Part shown: positions 48,557-58,816 of the stretch, piece after piece
Numbering within the stretch: the first letter of the stretch is position 1
Layout: each line of letters starts with the position of its first letter
Assembly: GCA_000733355.1 (NCBI GenBank)
Contig: JNVV01000064.1
Location: 139,742-203,741 of the forward strand
Direction: 5' to 3'
DNA from: Falciphora oryzae
Lineage: Eukaryota; Ascomycota; Sordariomycetes; Magnaporthales; Magnaporthaceae
Length of the DNA: 64,000 nucleotides
Notes under the pieces: generated by a model
The model's input: the letters and a program-made list of their open reading frames with translations, nothing else
Told to the model about the DNA's origin: nothing
Databases searched by the model: none
Position numbers and translations under genes: made by a program

Positions 48557-49032
48557 CGTGGAAGGTCGGAGGGCGGCTTAGAAAGAGTTTTGTATCTGAT
48601 CTTGTGCGGGAAGAGGGAAGATAGGGATGGGGTGCGAGTTACCTGCTAGCTTGTCAGGAGAAGTGCTTTCCTGGACAGACATATAGCCTTGCAATCCTGC
48701 CATTTCGCCCAACGAAGCCTTTGGCATTCGCGTAAGAGGCCGGGACTCCGTCGGTTGCGGGAAGCCCCGGCGCGTAGCGGCAGGGGTGATACGCGGGGGC
48801 GTTGTGTGGTAGCCCGTAGTAGTGCCCCTGTCGGCGGAGTTCCGCCACCTTTGTCACCTCAGGGCCACCATCAGCCCGGCGAAACAGATGTCCGCCACCC
48901 AGTGAGGAAAGGTGAAGGCCACACCTGCGCATGGCGAGCCAAGCCAGGAGGCACGCGTCACGGCTGGAATAAAAGCACAAACAATCCAAAACAGGCCGGC
49001 TAATCCATTTTGCTATGGGGATTATTAAAGAT
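48557..49032. other. Intergenic between the SDR start and the MITE
   Basis: 476 bp with the SDR promoter side. No gene seen. The last 8 bases (TTAAAGAT, 49025-49032) are the left copy of the MITE target duplication. Confidence 0.55.
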
Positions 49033-49394
49033 GAGGCTTAATCCTCCCACTTTTAGCCTGTGCACCCCTTGTGCAGAGCGGTTTCGCTGCTAACAAACTT
49101 TAGCCCGTAATTAAAACTTAATGCCATTGGTCGCGCATTTGCGATAAAGCCACTGAGGCCCAAACATCCAAAAAGGTGCACGCAAAAAGGTGCGCGCAAA
49201 AAAGTGCAAATAGAGGTGCAGAGGTGCCAATTGACCGCCCGTGCGGTAAATTCTTCCCTTTTGCACCTTTGCACCTTTGCATTAAAGCCCGTGTTCGTTT
49301 GTATTGGTGCGCTATAGAAAAAAACATGCCGGCCGATATCGGGGGTGGGGGTGAGTGCTATTAGCAAAAAGGGGGAGTAAGAGAATTAAGCCTC
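49033..49394. mobile_element. hAT-like non-autonomous element (MITE), 362 bp
   Basis: The ends are imperfect terminal inverted repeats: left GAGGCTTAATCCTCCCAC, and reading inward from the right GAGGCTTAATTCTCTTAC. That is 14-15 of about 18 matches, and all mismatches are C/T. The element is flanked on both sides by the 8-bp direct repeat TTAAAGAT (49025-49032 and 49395-49402). An 8-bp target duplication is the hallmark of hAT transposons. There is no coding capacity. The interior has repeated AGGTGCA-like motifs in one direction (from 49173) and their complements (49261-49280), resembling hAT subterminal transposase-binding repeats. The right duplication ends 7 bp from the stop codon of the DUF7730-like gene, so the element forms that gene's 3' flank. 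Confidence 0.82.
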
Positions 49395-49409
49395 TTAAAG
49401 ATCTCTTCT

Positions 49410-51141
49410 TCACCTCCCGTGCAGGCCTAGCCGGCTGATATCGAGTGGATGCCATCCCCTCTTGAACACCTGCTTCAGCCATCCCTGCCAAGGCGTGAAT
49501 ATCGCTCTCTGGTCTGCGATCGGGCGACATTGCTCCCGGAAGTACCAGATAATCTCAGGATATCGCTTCAGAGTTGCATAAAGGAACCAGGCCCATCTGT
49601 CGTGGAGTTGGGATGGATGAGGAAGTTGAGGCGCTCCAGTCAAGGCGACAATATGGTTATCTGGGCTGGATTCGAGGTATGCCTGCCTTCGCATAGCCAT
49701 GTCCAGCGCGAGGCGCTCCAGAGTGACACCGGACCGCCCCCATCCCAGCTCGTGGGTTGGGACTGCCAATGCGTCCTCGGGGACCAAGGCCAAATCTGGC
49801 AGAGGTCTCGGGTTGAAGACAATGAACTTTTCGCTATCCATCTCGCCTCGGTCTTTTTGATCCTGTTCGTATGGCAAGTCGGGCAATGAGACCTTTAGGA
49901 CGGACAGCAAAGGGGTGTCGAAGGCGAGCAAGGAGTCCCGAGGACCACCGAGGCTCAGCTCGATTCTGCGGTGGGGATCGGGAGCGTCGAGCCAGACGCT
50001 GAGTCGACGGAGCCTAGGAGCCATGGTGGCCAGTCCGTTCCGAAGCGTGGTCCAATCGTTCGGGTGGGCGTGCCAGGATCTCTCGGCGTACTTTTCTATA
50101 AAAGAGCGTAGGTTGAAGGAGAATTGTAGGTTTTGTATCTCGTCCACGATAGGGCTGGGGTGATAGACTAGGAAGTCAAGGGCTGTTTCCACTCGGTGGA
50201 ATGTGAAGGTCAACTTGCCGTACAGATTTGGGCGGACGTCGAGGTACCTTGGGTTTAGGATGGAATGAAAGATCAGTAACGCCCCAGACGAACAGTTGGG
50301 CATTAATACGGAAGAGTGGAGGAAGGTGTGCTCACATCTTCTTGCAGGTTAGAAGGGCAGGCAGAAACGGAGCTCTGGGTGCCCTCCCTGGCCTCCACCA
50401 AAACTTGGAGTAGCCAAGAGCAGCTTCCTCGCAGGCCCAGTGGTTGCACCATGAAGATAGCATGCGCCTGGACCACACGGGATCACGGAATCGCACCTCC
50501 GAGTCAGTATACTTCGCTTCTCTTAAAGCGTCTATGTTAACATTTAAGCCTTCGTCGCGGTCGTCTTCGGGAGCATCATGGTCGGTAATGCAGCGAACGT
50601 GCGTCAGGCGGCCTTTGCGGACAAAGACGTGTCTCGTAGTGCCGGCCGATTCCCACAGCGCTTCGTAAATGCGCTCACGGACTTCGAAAGAAAGGCGGAA
50701 GAAGGGGGATTGCAGCTGGTGGTGGCACGTAGCAGACAGAGCGTCTGGGTCGGGGTACGCAGTGGCAGTGGCAATGCTGGCGTCAATCTCGGCCCTCGGC
50801 GGCCCGGAGTTACGCAGCGGCGCCGCCTCGAGGAGGTGGCCGCTTAGGTCGAGGTCCTCCAGCCGTGGCTCCGACTGTTGGCTGAGTTCGGCCGCCGATA
50901 TTTTGCCTTGGATCCAATATCTCACATCTCTAACCCATTTTCGCATCGCGTTCATAAAAGGACGCCAGCATGTGCGCCGAATGTGTGGGATGGGGAGAAT
51001 CTTGTAGACCTTCCGGCGGAAGGTGCCTTTCCACGTGGGGCGGCGTCGTCGCGCCGGTCGCGGAACCAGGGGGAACCCTGGGTTCCTACACGGGGGACGC
51101 GGACGGTTGTATTGGCCATAGTTTGTTATATCTCGCGGCAT
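49410..51141 (-). CDS. DUF7730-like fungal protein of unknown function
   Basis: Exons 51141-50336 and 50247-49410; the 88-nt intron has donor GTGAGC and joins LLTCKKM to YLDVRPNLYG, giving 547 residues. The first 140 residues are basic and proline-rich. The core begins near residue 143 with SPFFRLSFEVRERIYEALWE, the F-box-like opening of a large fungal family (DUF7730). That family has the same order: a RxxIYE helix, a His/Arg-rich strand region, and LLTCKKMYL. The second half is rich in aromatic and Asp/Pro residues with no enzyme motif that I recognise. The role is unknown in this family; many members lie in variable, repeat-near regions as here. No signal peptide or membrane segment is visible. 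The stop is at the edge of a MITE. Confidence 0.82.
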
Positions 51142-51472
51142 CTTGCGTGTCGGGGCTGGGCATGGAGGATCGGGAAAAGGTGTGGGTATTGGAGAGGGCT
51201 GGGAAAGGCGGAGTAACGGGCGGAGAGGAGCACGAAGTCGACTTATCACCGTCTAGGGTATGGGCGACATTTTACACAAATGTGCTGACCAACGTGCAGA
51301 TTTACCCCTCTGCTCTCCTCCCAGCTGCTGCTGCATGCGCACCAACAGCAAAATTGGTGCCACGTGGTGCCACTCCTACCCTTGCGCGTGAGGGGGTCCT
51401 TTACCGATGCCTGCTGACCAACAGCTCATTCTTAAACGCTAACTAATTAGGTAGAAAAGCCACATAGTAAGG
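51142..51472. other. Intergenic between OYE relic and DUF7730-like gene
   Basis: 331 bp; holds the promoter of the DUF7730-like gene. Nothing further seen. Confidence 0.55.
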
Positions 51473-52612
51473 TTACACTGCGCCCGCTGCTGCCGGAAAC
51501 TGTGGGCTGAAAGGGTAATCAACGTACACGAGGTCCGGGTTTGGCACAAAAGAACGCCTAAAAGCTATGATCACGTCGTAGTTGGCAAACCTCTCATCGA
51601 CTGCTTTCTTGGCCGGCTCGGGCGTGAAGCCGCCGGCGAGAAGAACAGGACTCGCGTTGTCCCACAGTTCGACCAGCCAGTCAACGCTCTTCCCAGAACC
51701 GCAGTCAGCCTCGATGTTGCCACTGATGCGGGCTTCGATCAGGTGCAGGTATGCCAGCTTCTCCGGGAGGTGGCGCAACTGAGACACGAGGTATCGGAAC
51801 GTCGGGTCGGGGTTTTCCATCAACATGCTCCCAAAATCACTGTAGGGGCTCAGGCGGATGCCGACGCGCTGCGCGCCGACGGCTGCAACCACGGCTTTGG
51901 TGACTTCCAGATGGAAGCGCGCCCGATTCTCGATGGAGCCGCCCGAGGCGTCGGTCCGGCGGTTGCACACGTCCTGGAGGAACTGATCCGGGAGGTAGCC
52001 ATTCGCGCCGTGGATTTCGACCGCGTCGAAGCCAGCGGCGATGGCGTTTTTAGCGGCGGCCGCGTAGTCGGCGATGGTTTGCCAGATCTGCTCCTTGGAC
52101 ATTGCCTCGGGCCCTTGTGCGTCTGGAGCGATGGGGGACCGCGCTCGAAGAGTACAGGACGGCCCTGGGTGCGGCTTGTTCCGAGCTGTCGTTCGCGCCT
52201 TTCGATTTGACGAGGCCGGCGCGGCCTTGGTGCCACAGCTGGCAGTAGATGAAGGACCCCTTGGCATGGACCGCGTCCGTGATGGGCCGGCACGCCTTCA
52301 CCTGCGCGTCTGACCAGATGCCCGGAACGTGGCTCGTGTCGCCCCCGGCAGTGGGAGGGATCAAAGTGGCCTCGGAGATTATGAGTGTCCCAGGGACGAT
52401 GGCGCGCTGCTCGTAATATTCTGGCGTTGCGGGAAAGCGTTAACCAGGGAAGTAAGCAGGCCTGGGCGGGGGAGGAGTGGTAGCCCACCTTTGACGATGG
52501 GATCTATGGGCAAAAAGCCGTCGGTGTTGCGGTACCGGGTCAGCGGCGCTATGGAGATGCGGTGGGCCAAATGCGCCTCCCCGACCCTGATTGGCGAAAA
52601 TAATTTGGTCAT
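51473..52612 (-). pseudogene. Broken Old Yellow Enzyme (NADH:flavin oxidoreductase)
   Basis: OYE-family FMN oxidoreductase that would reduce activated alkenes. Exon 1 is 52612-52489 (MTKLFSPIRVGEAHLAHRIS), the intron 52421-52488, and exon 2 runs from 52420. Core motifs remain: APLTRYR, VPGTLIISEAT, QLWHQGR, and HGANGYLPDQF with the His/Asn/Tyr active site. Three faults appear. First, a frameshift at the G5 run 52133-52137 (C5 in the gene): the frame is SSSAVP before it and IAPDAQGPEAM after it, one base off. Second, in the FMN phosphate-binding motif the usual AFGRxFxxNPDLV reads AFRRSFVPNPDLV, with Gly lost. Third, after NPDLVY about 25 residues found in relatives are missing before VDYPFSPQF. 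The Tyr of the usual YGGSIENR is also replaced (ASGGSIENR). One fault could be a sequencing error; three make decay likely. Confidence 0.82.
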
Positions 52613-53203
52613 GGTGGTGAAGTTACGTGTAGGTTGTTTGTGGTTGGATTCCCGTGAAGCGTTTGGTTGAAGTGGCTAGGGGCACCAAAAGAACAGCGAT
52701 GCGGTGGTTAAATACAAGGAGAAACTGGCTCAAAATTCTTGGAAATCTTCCATGTGTTTGTCAGGCCTGTGTATTTGTAACCTGCGCTGTCCTTGCATTG
52801 CTGAAATCCCCTAGTTTGGGTATTCATCCCGCCGGGGCAAGGATTTCCCAGTCCAACTCAGCACTTTCTAGCGCGGGGTTTGATGATTTATAACAGTAAA
52901 CGCCTGCTGCCAGTGGGCCTGTCGGGGCCTACTCGTGGTGAACGGAAGCGATGAGTGGACACCACTGTCTGTTTAGAACCAAACCACAGTGGGTCCAACG
53001 GACCAGGGTGCACTCCCACCCACCCCCCTCGTTTTGCGGTGAAAATCGCGTTTTTTAAGGTGACGGCCTGGCCGGATCAACCAACGCGCGTTGTAAAAGC
53101 AGCAATACTAAAGTAAAGACCAAAATTAACGCGATTAAAGTAATAAAGCGATTCCCAATTCCGTAACGTACGTTTTTTTTGCTGATTTTCGGGTCTCGTA
53201 GCC
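52613..53203. other. Transition from gene DNA to repeat DNA
   Basis: 591 bp without a gene. Base composition changes near 53050, from ordinary GC to the A/T-shifted, CG- and TAA-rich texture of RIP-mutated repeats. Confidence 0.55.
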
Positions 53204-54300
53204 ATGCCGGACCCCCGACAAAAGCGTAAAGCGCCCAACAAGGAGGCAAGCGCCCAAAAACCGACGAAACGCTTTACACGGATCTTAAAGCCAACGGACC
53301 GGGCAATTACGCCGAAAATTAAGCTAAAGCTTAAAAGCACGCCGTCGCAAGTCTCCGAAGTCGCTGGGCCTGCCGTTTAAGCGCCGGAAACCAAATCTAA
53401 GGTCGAGGAGGTGCTAGAAACCGAAAAGTCAGCACCCGAAGAGGTACGCAAAAAAGCGCCGGCTAGGAAACGAGCTCCTGTAAAAAAAAAGGCGCTTATA
53501 AAGGGGAAGGGCAAGGCGCCGGCGCAACCAGCAAAAGTTGCGGTAATCTTTTCGGACCTATCCTTTTTACCGCCCTCTTCCGATACGAGCGAGTCCGAAT
53601 CTTACCCGCCTTTTTAATACCTTACCCACCCGGTAATCGACCTTTTTAGCGACGATACTATACCCGCCAATTAGCAAACGAATCGCTTTAAAGCGGTAAA
53701 GGGGGTTAAAAAGGAAAAAAATAACCAACCCACGCCTAAGGCAAAAAGACCTCGCTTTAAGGCACCGCCGACGTTTCAAGCGCTTCGCGCGCCCGCAGCG
53801 CCCGCAGCGCCCGCGGCACTGATACCGGCAGCGGAAAAGCCTTTGCAAATCCGGGTATCGGTTAAGGTTACCGTGCATTTAATAAAGCCGTTTTAGTTGC
53901 TAAAAAAAAAGGCTTTGGGCAAAGCCGCGCTCGATCGTTAAGCTATTAACCTTCGCAACACCTGCCGCGACGTCCTTTACCGGCGTTAATTGCAAAGGAG
54001 CCCTCGCCAAATTCGCGTCGGCTTATAAAATAACGCGCATAATTAGGTTAAACCGAAAGGATAACGAGGTAAAAAACGCGTTAGCGAAATATTCCAAAGC
54101 AAAATTAACGGCCGGATACAAACTACCTCGCGTTATCGCCCCGCAAATCGTTTCGAACACTTTTAATTGCAATAAAAAGTTTAATAGCGTCAAATTTAAT
54201 AGCTTTATTTCTAGCGACGATATCCTTAAAGCGCTAATACAATACGCCAATCGCAAGTTAACGATTAGTTTGGATTACTATTTCCGCCTTTAACGGAAGG
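53204..54300 (+). pseudogene. Decayed lysine/proline/alanine-rich ORF from an unknown repeat
   Basis: From ATG 53204 (MPDPRQKRKAPNKEASAQ) one frame runs for about 1.1 kb, broken only by TAA and TAG codons (the first near 53380), each one C-to-T step from CAA or CAG. The encoded protein would be highly basic: repeated Lys/Pro/Ala stretches (RKKAPARKRAPVKKKALIKG), acidic Ser/Glu patches and an AlaProAla repeat near 53790. I recognise no domain. Basic low-complexity openings occur in gag-like proteins of fungal retroelements, but that is a guess. It ends against the 5' LTR at 54302, so the element it belongs to was probably interrupted. Confidence 0.5.
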
Positions 54301-54301
54301 A

Positions 54302-54485
54302 TGTTACGACCATACAGGTGGCGGGGACAGGAGGCCTGGGTCAAGCCCCGGGAAGGAAGCACCCTCAACCCCGCATTTGGAAAAGGAAAGGTCACGTGGA
54401 AGGACACGTGACCTCAAGGTGATATATCTAATATGCGACATAGCAAACATAGCACAGGACCTCAAAGTGATATATCTAATATATA
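54302..54485 (+). repeat. 5' LTR, left part (split by the pogo element)
   Basis: Direct repeat of 63312 onward. It resumes at 56349 after the pogo insertion and single TA duplication. It contains 48-bp tandem units from 54411 and 54459. Confidence 0.85.
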
Positions 54486-56346
54486 ACGTGGTTTATAAGC
54501 GAGTCGCGCATATAAGCGAATCGCGCACCCACACCCGACCTCCGGTTAATCAACGCGCATGCCAACCCAACAACGCCAGCAATCCATTCAAACTATTCTG
54601 AACTATATACATCGGACATTTCTACTTCTTCCTGACAGGTGCGCGCATTGTGTCCGGTCTTGCCGCACGTGCCATATCGCCGACGAGTCGTCGTCGCCTT
54701 TTTTTTTTAACCCCCATGGTCGCGCATTTTTTGCTATAGCTATCCATCCAGCTCCTGCTGGTCCAAAACATTTCGTACTTCGTCGATAGTAAGTGACCCT
54801 TTAAATCGGACACGTGTTTTTTTGGCCTTCCGGCGTTTGCTTAATGCTTCGTTCGCTTTTTTAAACGTGGTTACCTCGGCTCGGAAAAGGGCTACCTTAT
54901 GTATTATTGCTTTCGCCCCCTTTGCAATTTGGTCCACAGCCGTATAAATAGGAGTTGGAAAGCTGCCCTGGTAATTGGAAATTCGAATTTTGATGTATTT
55001 AGATTGCGAAGTTGCTTCCTTAGCTGTTTTAGGCGTTTTGGAGGTTTAAGGTTCGGGGTCGTTTAAAGGCGTTTTCGGGGGCGTTAGAATCCGTAGCCTC
55101 ATATCTAGCTTTTCTAAAACCGAATCCGGATTGAAAGGAGCAAGGCCAGCCCTTCGAAAGCCTTTTCGGATGTTTCCTTCGGTTATGGAGTTAAAAAATG
55201 CCGCTTTAAACGCGGAAAGGAACTCGACCTTGGTTACGTGGTTAACGTGCGACCTTATTAGGTTTTCGATTTGTCGACCGTACGCCTTTTTTATTGGGTT
55301 AAAGCACCCAACGTCAAGCGGCTGAAGGAAGTGAAACGAATGCGGAGGCATGCAAAGCGTAATAATGTTGTGTTTTTGGTAATAGAGCTCGAAATCCGTC
55401 GAGTGGTGGCTTTCGTGTCCGTTTAGCACTAACAAACGATAGGGGCCTTTCGTGCGCGACGTAATGTGTTTGTTGAAATGCTAAATCCATTCTAGGCCGA
55501 GTTCGTTCGTAGTTTACCCGTTAGAATTTGTTGCGATAACCTAATTGCGTGGGAGGTTGGTTTCCGAGTACTAATTGGCTAAATGGTATTGCTTTTTAAC
55601 GATAATAAAAAGGGGGATCGCCTAACTGCAATAGTTAACCCTTTAGATAATTGTAGCCCATTTCCGGTTACTAGGCTAAACCAGCTTTATTTTACTACGG
55701 CCTTCCGATGTTGTAATAACTATAACGGCGGCGATTATGCCTATAAAAAAGCCGGTTTCGTCGAAATTATAAATATCGTCATCCAAAATGCCATATTTGG
55801 CCACAATGTTCCGCACAAGGTCAAACCACGCGGAAACGAGCTTGGGATCTTCGCACTTGGCCCTCTAGTAGTCGTACTTTCGAATCCAGCGTGTGCCGAA
55901 CTTTACGCGGCGTTTAACGAAGTTCGCGACCCAGCATTTGCCAACGGCGTCCGCGTCGCGTTCGGCGAGCAATCGGTTGGCTATATTTTCAATACCAAAA
56001 CGCTAGGGAGGGAATACGCGAAAATTTAGCTTAAAGATATATTTAATAAGCGCCTCCTTTTCGGATTCCGTTAATTTCCGTAATTTGGGCATGCTATCGC
56101 GTCGAGTAAGTCGGTCGGCGCGTTGGTCGCGTAATGTGGATTGAGGAATATCGTAAATTTTGGCTGCTTTTCGCATATTTAATTGTGCATTAGATTGGAT
56201 TGCCCGTAAAGTAAAGGCAATCCGAGCTTTTTTCAATATCGATGCTATTTGTGGTTGTTGAGCAATTGAGGTTGGAAGTGGGAAATACGCGTCGCATTAG
56301 AAAATGCGCGATTCGCTTATGTGCGCGATTCGTTTATAAACTACGT
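54486..56346 (-). mobile_element. pogo/Fot1-type Tc1-mariner DNA transposon, 1861 bp
   Basis: Terminal inverted repeats of about 42 bp: left from 54486 (ACGTGGTTTATAAGCGAG...), right reading inward from 56346 (ACGTAGTTTATAAACGAA...), differing only by transitions. TA flanks both ends (54484-54485 and 56347-56348). Removing the element and one TA restores an LTR segment that aligns gap-free to the 3' LTR. Each TIR contains two copies of an AAGCGAATCGCGC-like unit. It encodes a DDE_1-type transposase on the minus strand. Length, TIR size and TA target fit Fot1/pogo elements. Confidence 0.88.
54740..56236 (-). pseudogene. pogo/Fot1-type transposase, RIP-inactivated
   Basis: Minus-strand remnants in order: an N-terminal helix-turn-helix (Psq/CENP-B type; AAKIYDIPQSTLRDQ near 56140), the first catalytic Asp motif YNFDETGF near 55770, the second catalytic block LVLNGHESHHSTDFELYY then PPHSFHFLQPLDVGCFNPI (55435-55260), and the C-terminal KANEALSKRRKAKKTRVRF (about 54820-54860). 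In-frame TAA/TAG codons break the frame repeatedly. In the block LVLNGHESHH relatives have Asp where Asn now stands, a GAC to AAC change, so catalysis is lost even apart from the stops. No ATG remains at the N-terminal end; the open part begins with TTG. Confidence 0.86.
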
Positions 56347-58424
56347 TAATATAACAAACATAGCACAAATCCTTAAAATAATATATTTAATATGCGACAT
56401 AATAAATATAACACAAATTGGGAAAAACCAGGTCGTATATATAAAGGAAAAGTTCTTTTACGGTTAAATAACTTTAACTAAAGCATCGGCATTAATCAAC
56501 CTAAGTTAGCTTTAAAATACCCCTTTAGGCAAGCAATTTAAGCTTTTGTTACCAATTTCCCGGTTTCCCTAAAGCAACCCTTATTAAATATACTATTTAG
56601 CACTTTCCTTAAATGTTCTACCCTAAAAGCAAAGCCTAATTATAACATTTTAACTAATCCTATTTAGCATTTACCGAAAGCGAACAATACGACAAAATAT
56701 CGGCGTCCGGTTCCAAGCAAACGGAGCAACCCTCCACCGTTAAATACGAAAAAAAGAAATATAACGAAAACACTTCCTTCGACCTTTTCCGAATGCTTAT
56801 AAAAAACCTTACCAAAGCTAAAACTTAATTGGCCGCGGTTTAAAACAAACCGGACATTGCGACAAAGGCATACAAATTCCCATTTCCCGAAATTTACGAC
56901 GGAAAAACGGGCAAATTTCGGACTTTTTTTACCAAATGCAAAGCCTACTTTTCGTTTTACGAAGCTCATTTCGGTACCGAAAAAAAAATAGCTTACGCCG
57001 CCATACGTTTTGGAAAAAAAGTTAAAAACTAGTTCCAACCTACGTAAACGGACTACCTCCAAAGCGTAAAATCTAAAAAGCAAATACAAATTATATTTGT
57101 TAGCTTCGAAAAATTCGGAAAAAAAATCGGCAAAGTTTTCGGCCAGGTTAACGAGCGACTGGTTACGGAAAGAGAAATTCTCAGCCTTCGACAAAAAGGG
57201 CTAGCCTTTATATACGCTTTAAAGTTCTAACGCCTCGTAACCAAGCTCGATTGGACCGACCAAACCAAAATGGCGCACTTTTACGGGGGTTTCCGCAAAA
57301 ATGTAAAAGACGAGCTTTCCAAAGCGGACCGACCGGAAAACTTCCTGGACTATATCCAAATAGCCGTCCGTATTAGCGACAGGTTATACGAATAACGACT
57401 TAAAAAAAAAAGTCAGCCAACTAAAGTGGTAAATAACAAAAACAACCACAAAAAAAACAAACAACAGCTAAGCACGGCTTATAGCACATACTTTGGACTT
57501 ATAAACCTTAGCGTTGGAGCCACATATTTGCAAAAGCAGAGCAACAAGAAAAAGCAAAACCTTAAGGACGGGAAATGCTTTAAATGTAGTTAAAAAGGCT
57601 ATATTAAACGAAATTGCCCGCAGCGGCAAACGGCAATCACCTAACGGGGAAACGCCCAAACGGAAAATAGCTTATGCCCCGGAGCAGCTTTTAGCTGGAC
57701 CTATTACTGCGAGGACTTATGCGCGACGCACCAATTTAATAAGAACGCGACCGGCTGGTACCCCAAAAGGCGGGTAACCGCAACGCGACGGATCCGGACG
57801 ATCCTTAATGGAAATCCCACTAAAATCGAATACGATAGCGAAGGAAAACAAATTTTCGCTACCGAACTTACAAAATCCGAGGAAAAAAATAATACCGCTA
57901 CGTGGGTTACCGAATTTACCTATAACACCGATAACGAAATCGATAACAAACTATTAAATTAAACCCATATAGCTAAAAAACGAAAAAAAGCCGAAGGTTT
58001 ATTTTTAACCACAAAGTAACGAATATATAACATATTCGATATTAATAAAGCTTATACCTCGTTCGGATTTTCGAAATCGGACCGATAATTTTGGAACCAG
58101 CTTAAACCTATCGGAGGATTTATACGGGAAAAGCTAGCATTTAACGACAACGGCAAGCCTTTAAACTGGTTCCGGGATAACCAGCAAATTACCTACTACG
58201 GGGCTCCGTACGAAAAAGTGCCCCCGAAAAAAGAACGCAATACGGAACCACATAACTAAAACCACCCAAATGTGGATATCGAAGCAGCAAAACACGACGA
58301 GCTCTTTTAGGCCGAATGCGTAAACGATTACTGCGAATAGCACTTAGCCGCAAAGCTAAAAAGCGATTTCTTTCCCGAAAAAAAAAACGGCGAGCCGATT
58401 AAAAACTTAAAAAGGGATTATCAA

Positions 58425-58816
58425 TGTTCGTGGCACTGTCGGTATACCAACACGGTTGGGGTGAGAAGGCTTCTGGTATTCAATATGTATCCAAAAGTCG
58501 TCTGTCTTCTAGAAACAACGGAAGGGCTCCTCGTGCGAGCCCTCTAGATACATATATCCCAATCACGGAGGCCGCGGGGTGCGGTCGTCCAAGGCCAGTC
58601 CCGGTGCCGGGCCTGACTTGCGACTTGCACCGCCTCCGTGCATGACCCGTGATCTCCGTGCATGACCCGTGATCACCGTTCATGACCGGTGATCCCCATT
58701 GCCGGTCCCTCCGTGTCAGAGAGGCGGGGCCTCTCAGTCCCGGAGTCCCTAGTCATTGGGGATTCCCCTTGCCCGTGCTTCTACCTGTCGTGCGACCTCT
58801 TGCTGCCCTTCCAACA
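58425..58816. mobile_element. Solo LTR (392 bp) of a second retrotransposon
   Basis: Begins TGTTCGTGGC and ends CCTTCCAACA, so it has the TGTT...AACA termini of an LTR. It is flanked on both sides by the 5-bp direct repeat ATCAA (58420-58424 and 58817-58821), the target duplication left by LTR-element integration. It is GC-rich and free of the transition pattern of its surroundings. It interrupts the gag-pol remnant. No internal region is present, so it is a solo LTR left by recombination. Its middle carries three 20-bp tandem units (58635-58694). Confidence 0.9.
58635..58694. repeat. 20-bp tandem repeat, three units, in the solo LTR
   Basis: Units TCCGTGCATGACCCGTGATC (twice, identical) and ACCGTTCATGACCGGTGATC. 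Each contains CATGACC and GTGATC, and the third forms an inverted match with the end of the second (GATCACCG and CGGTGATC). Confidence 0.85.

Noticed and set aside
53077..53340. Minus-strand hydrophobic frame opposite the basic ORF
   Set aside because: Mirror of Lys/Pro-rich codons on the plus strand; the apparent membrane protein is a strand artefact.
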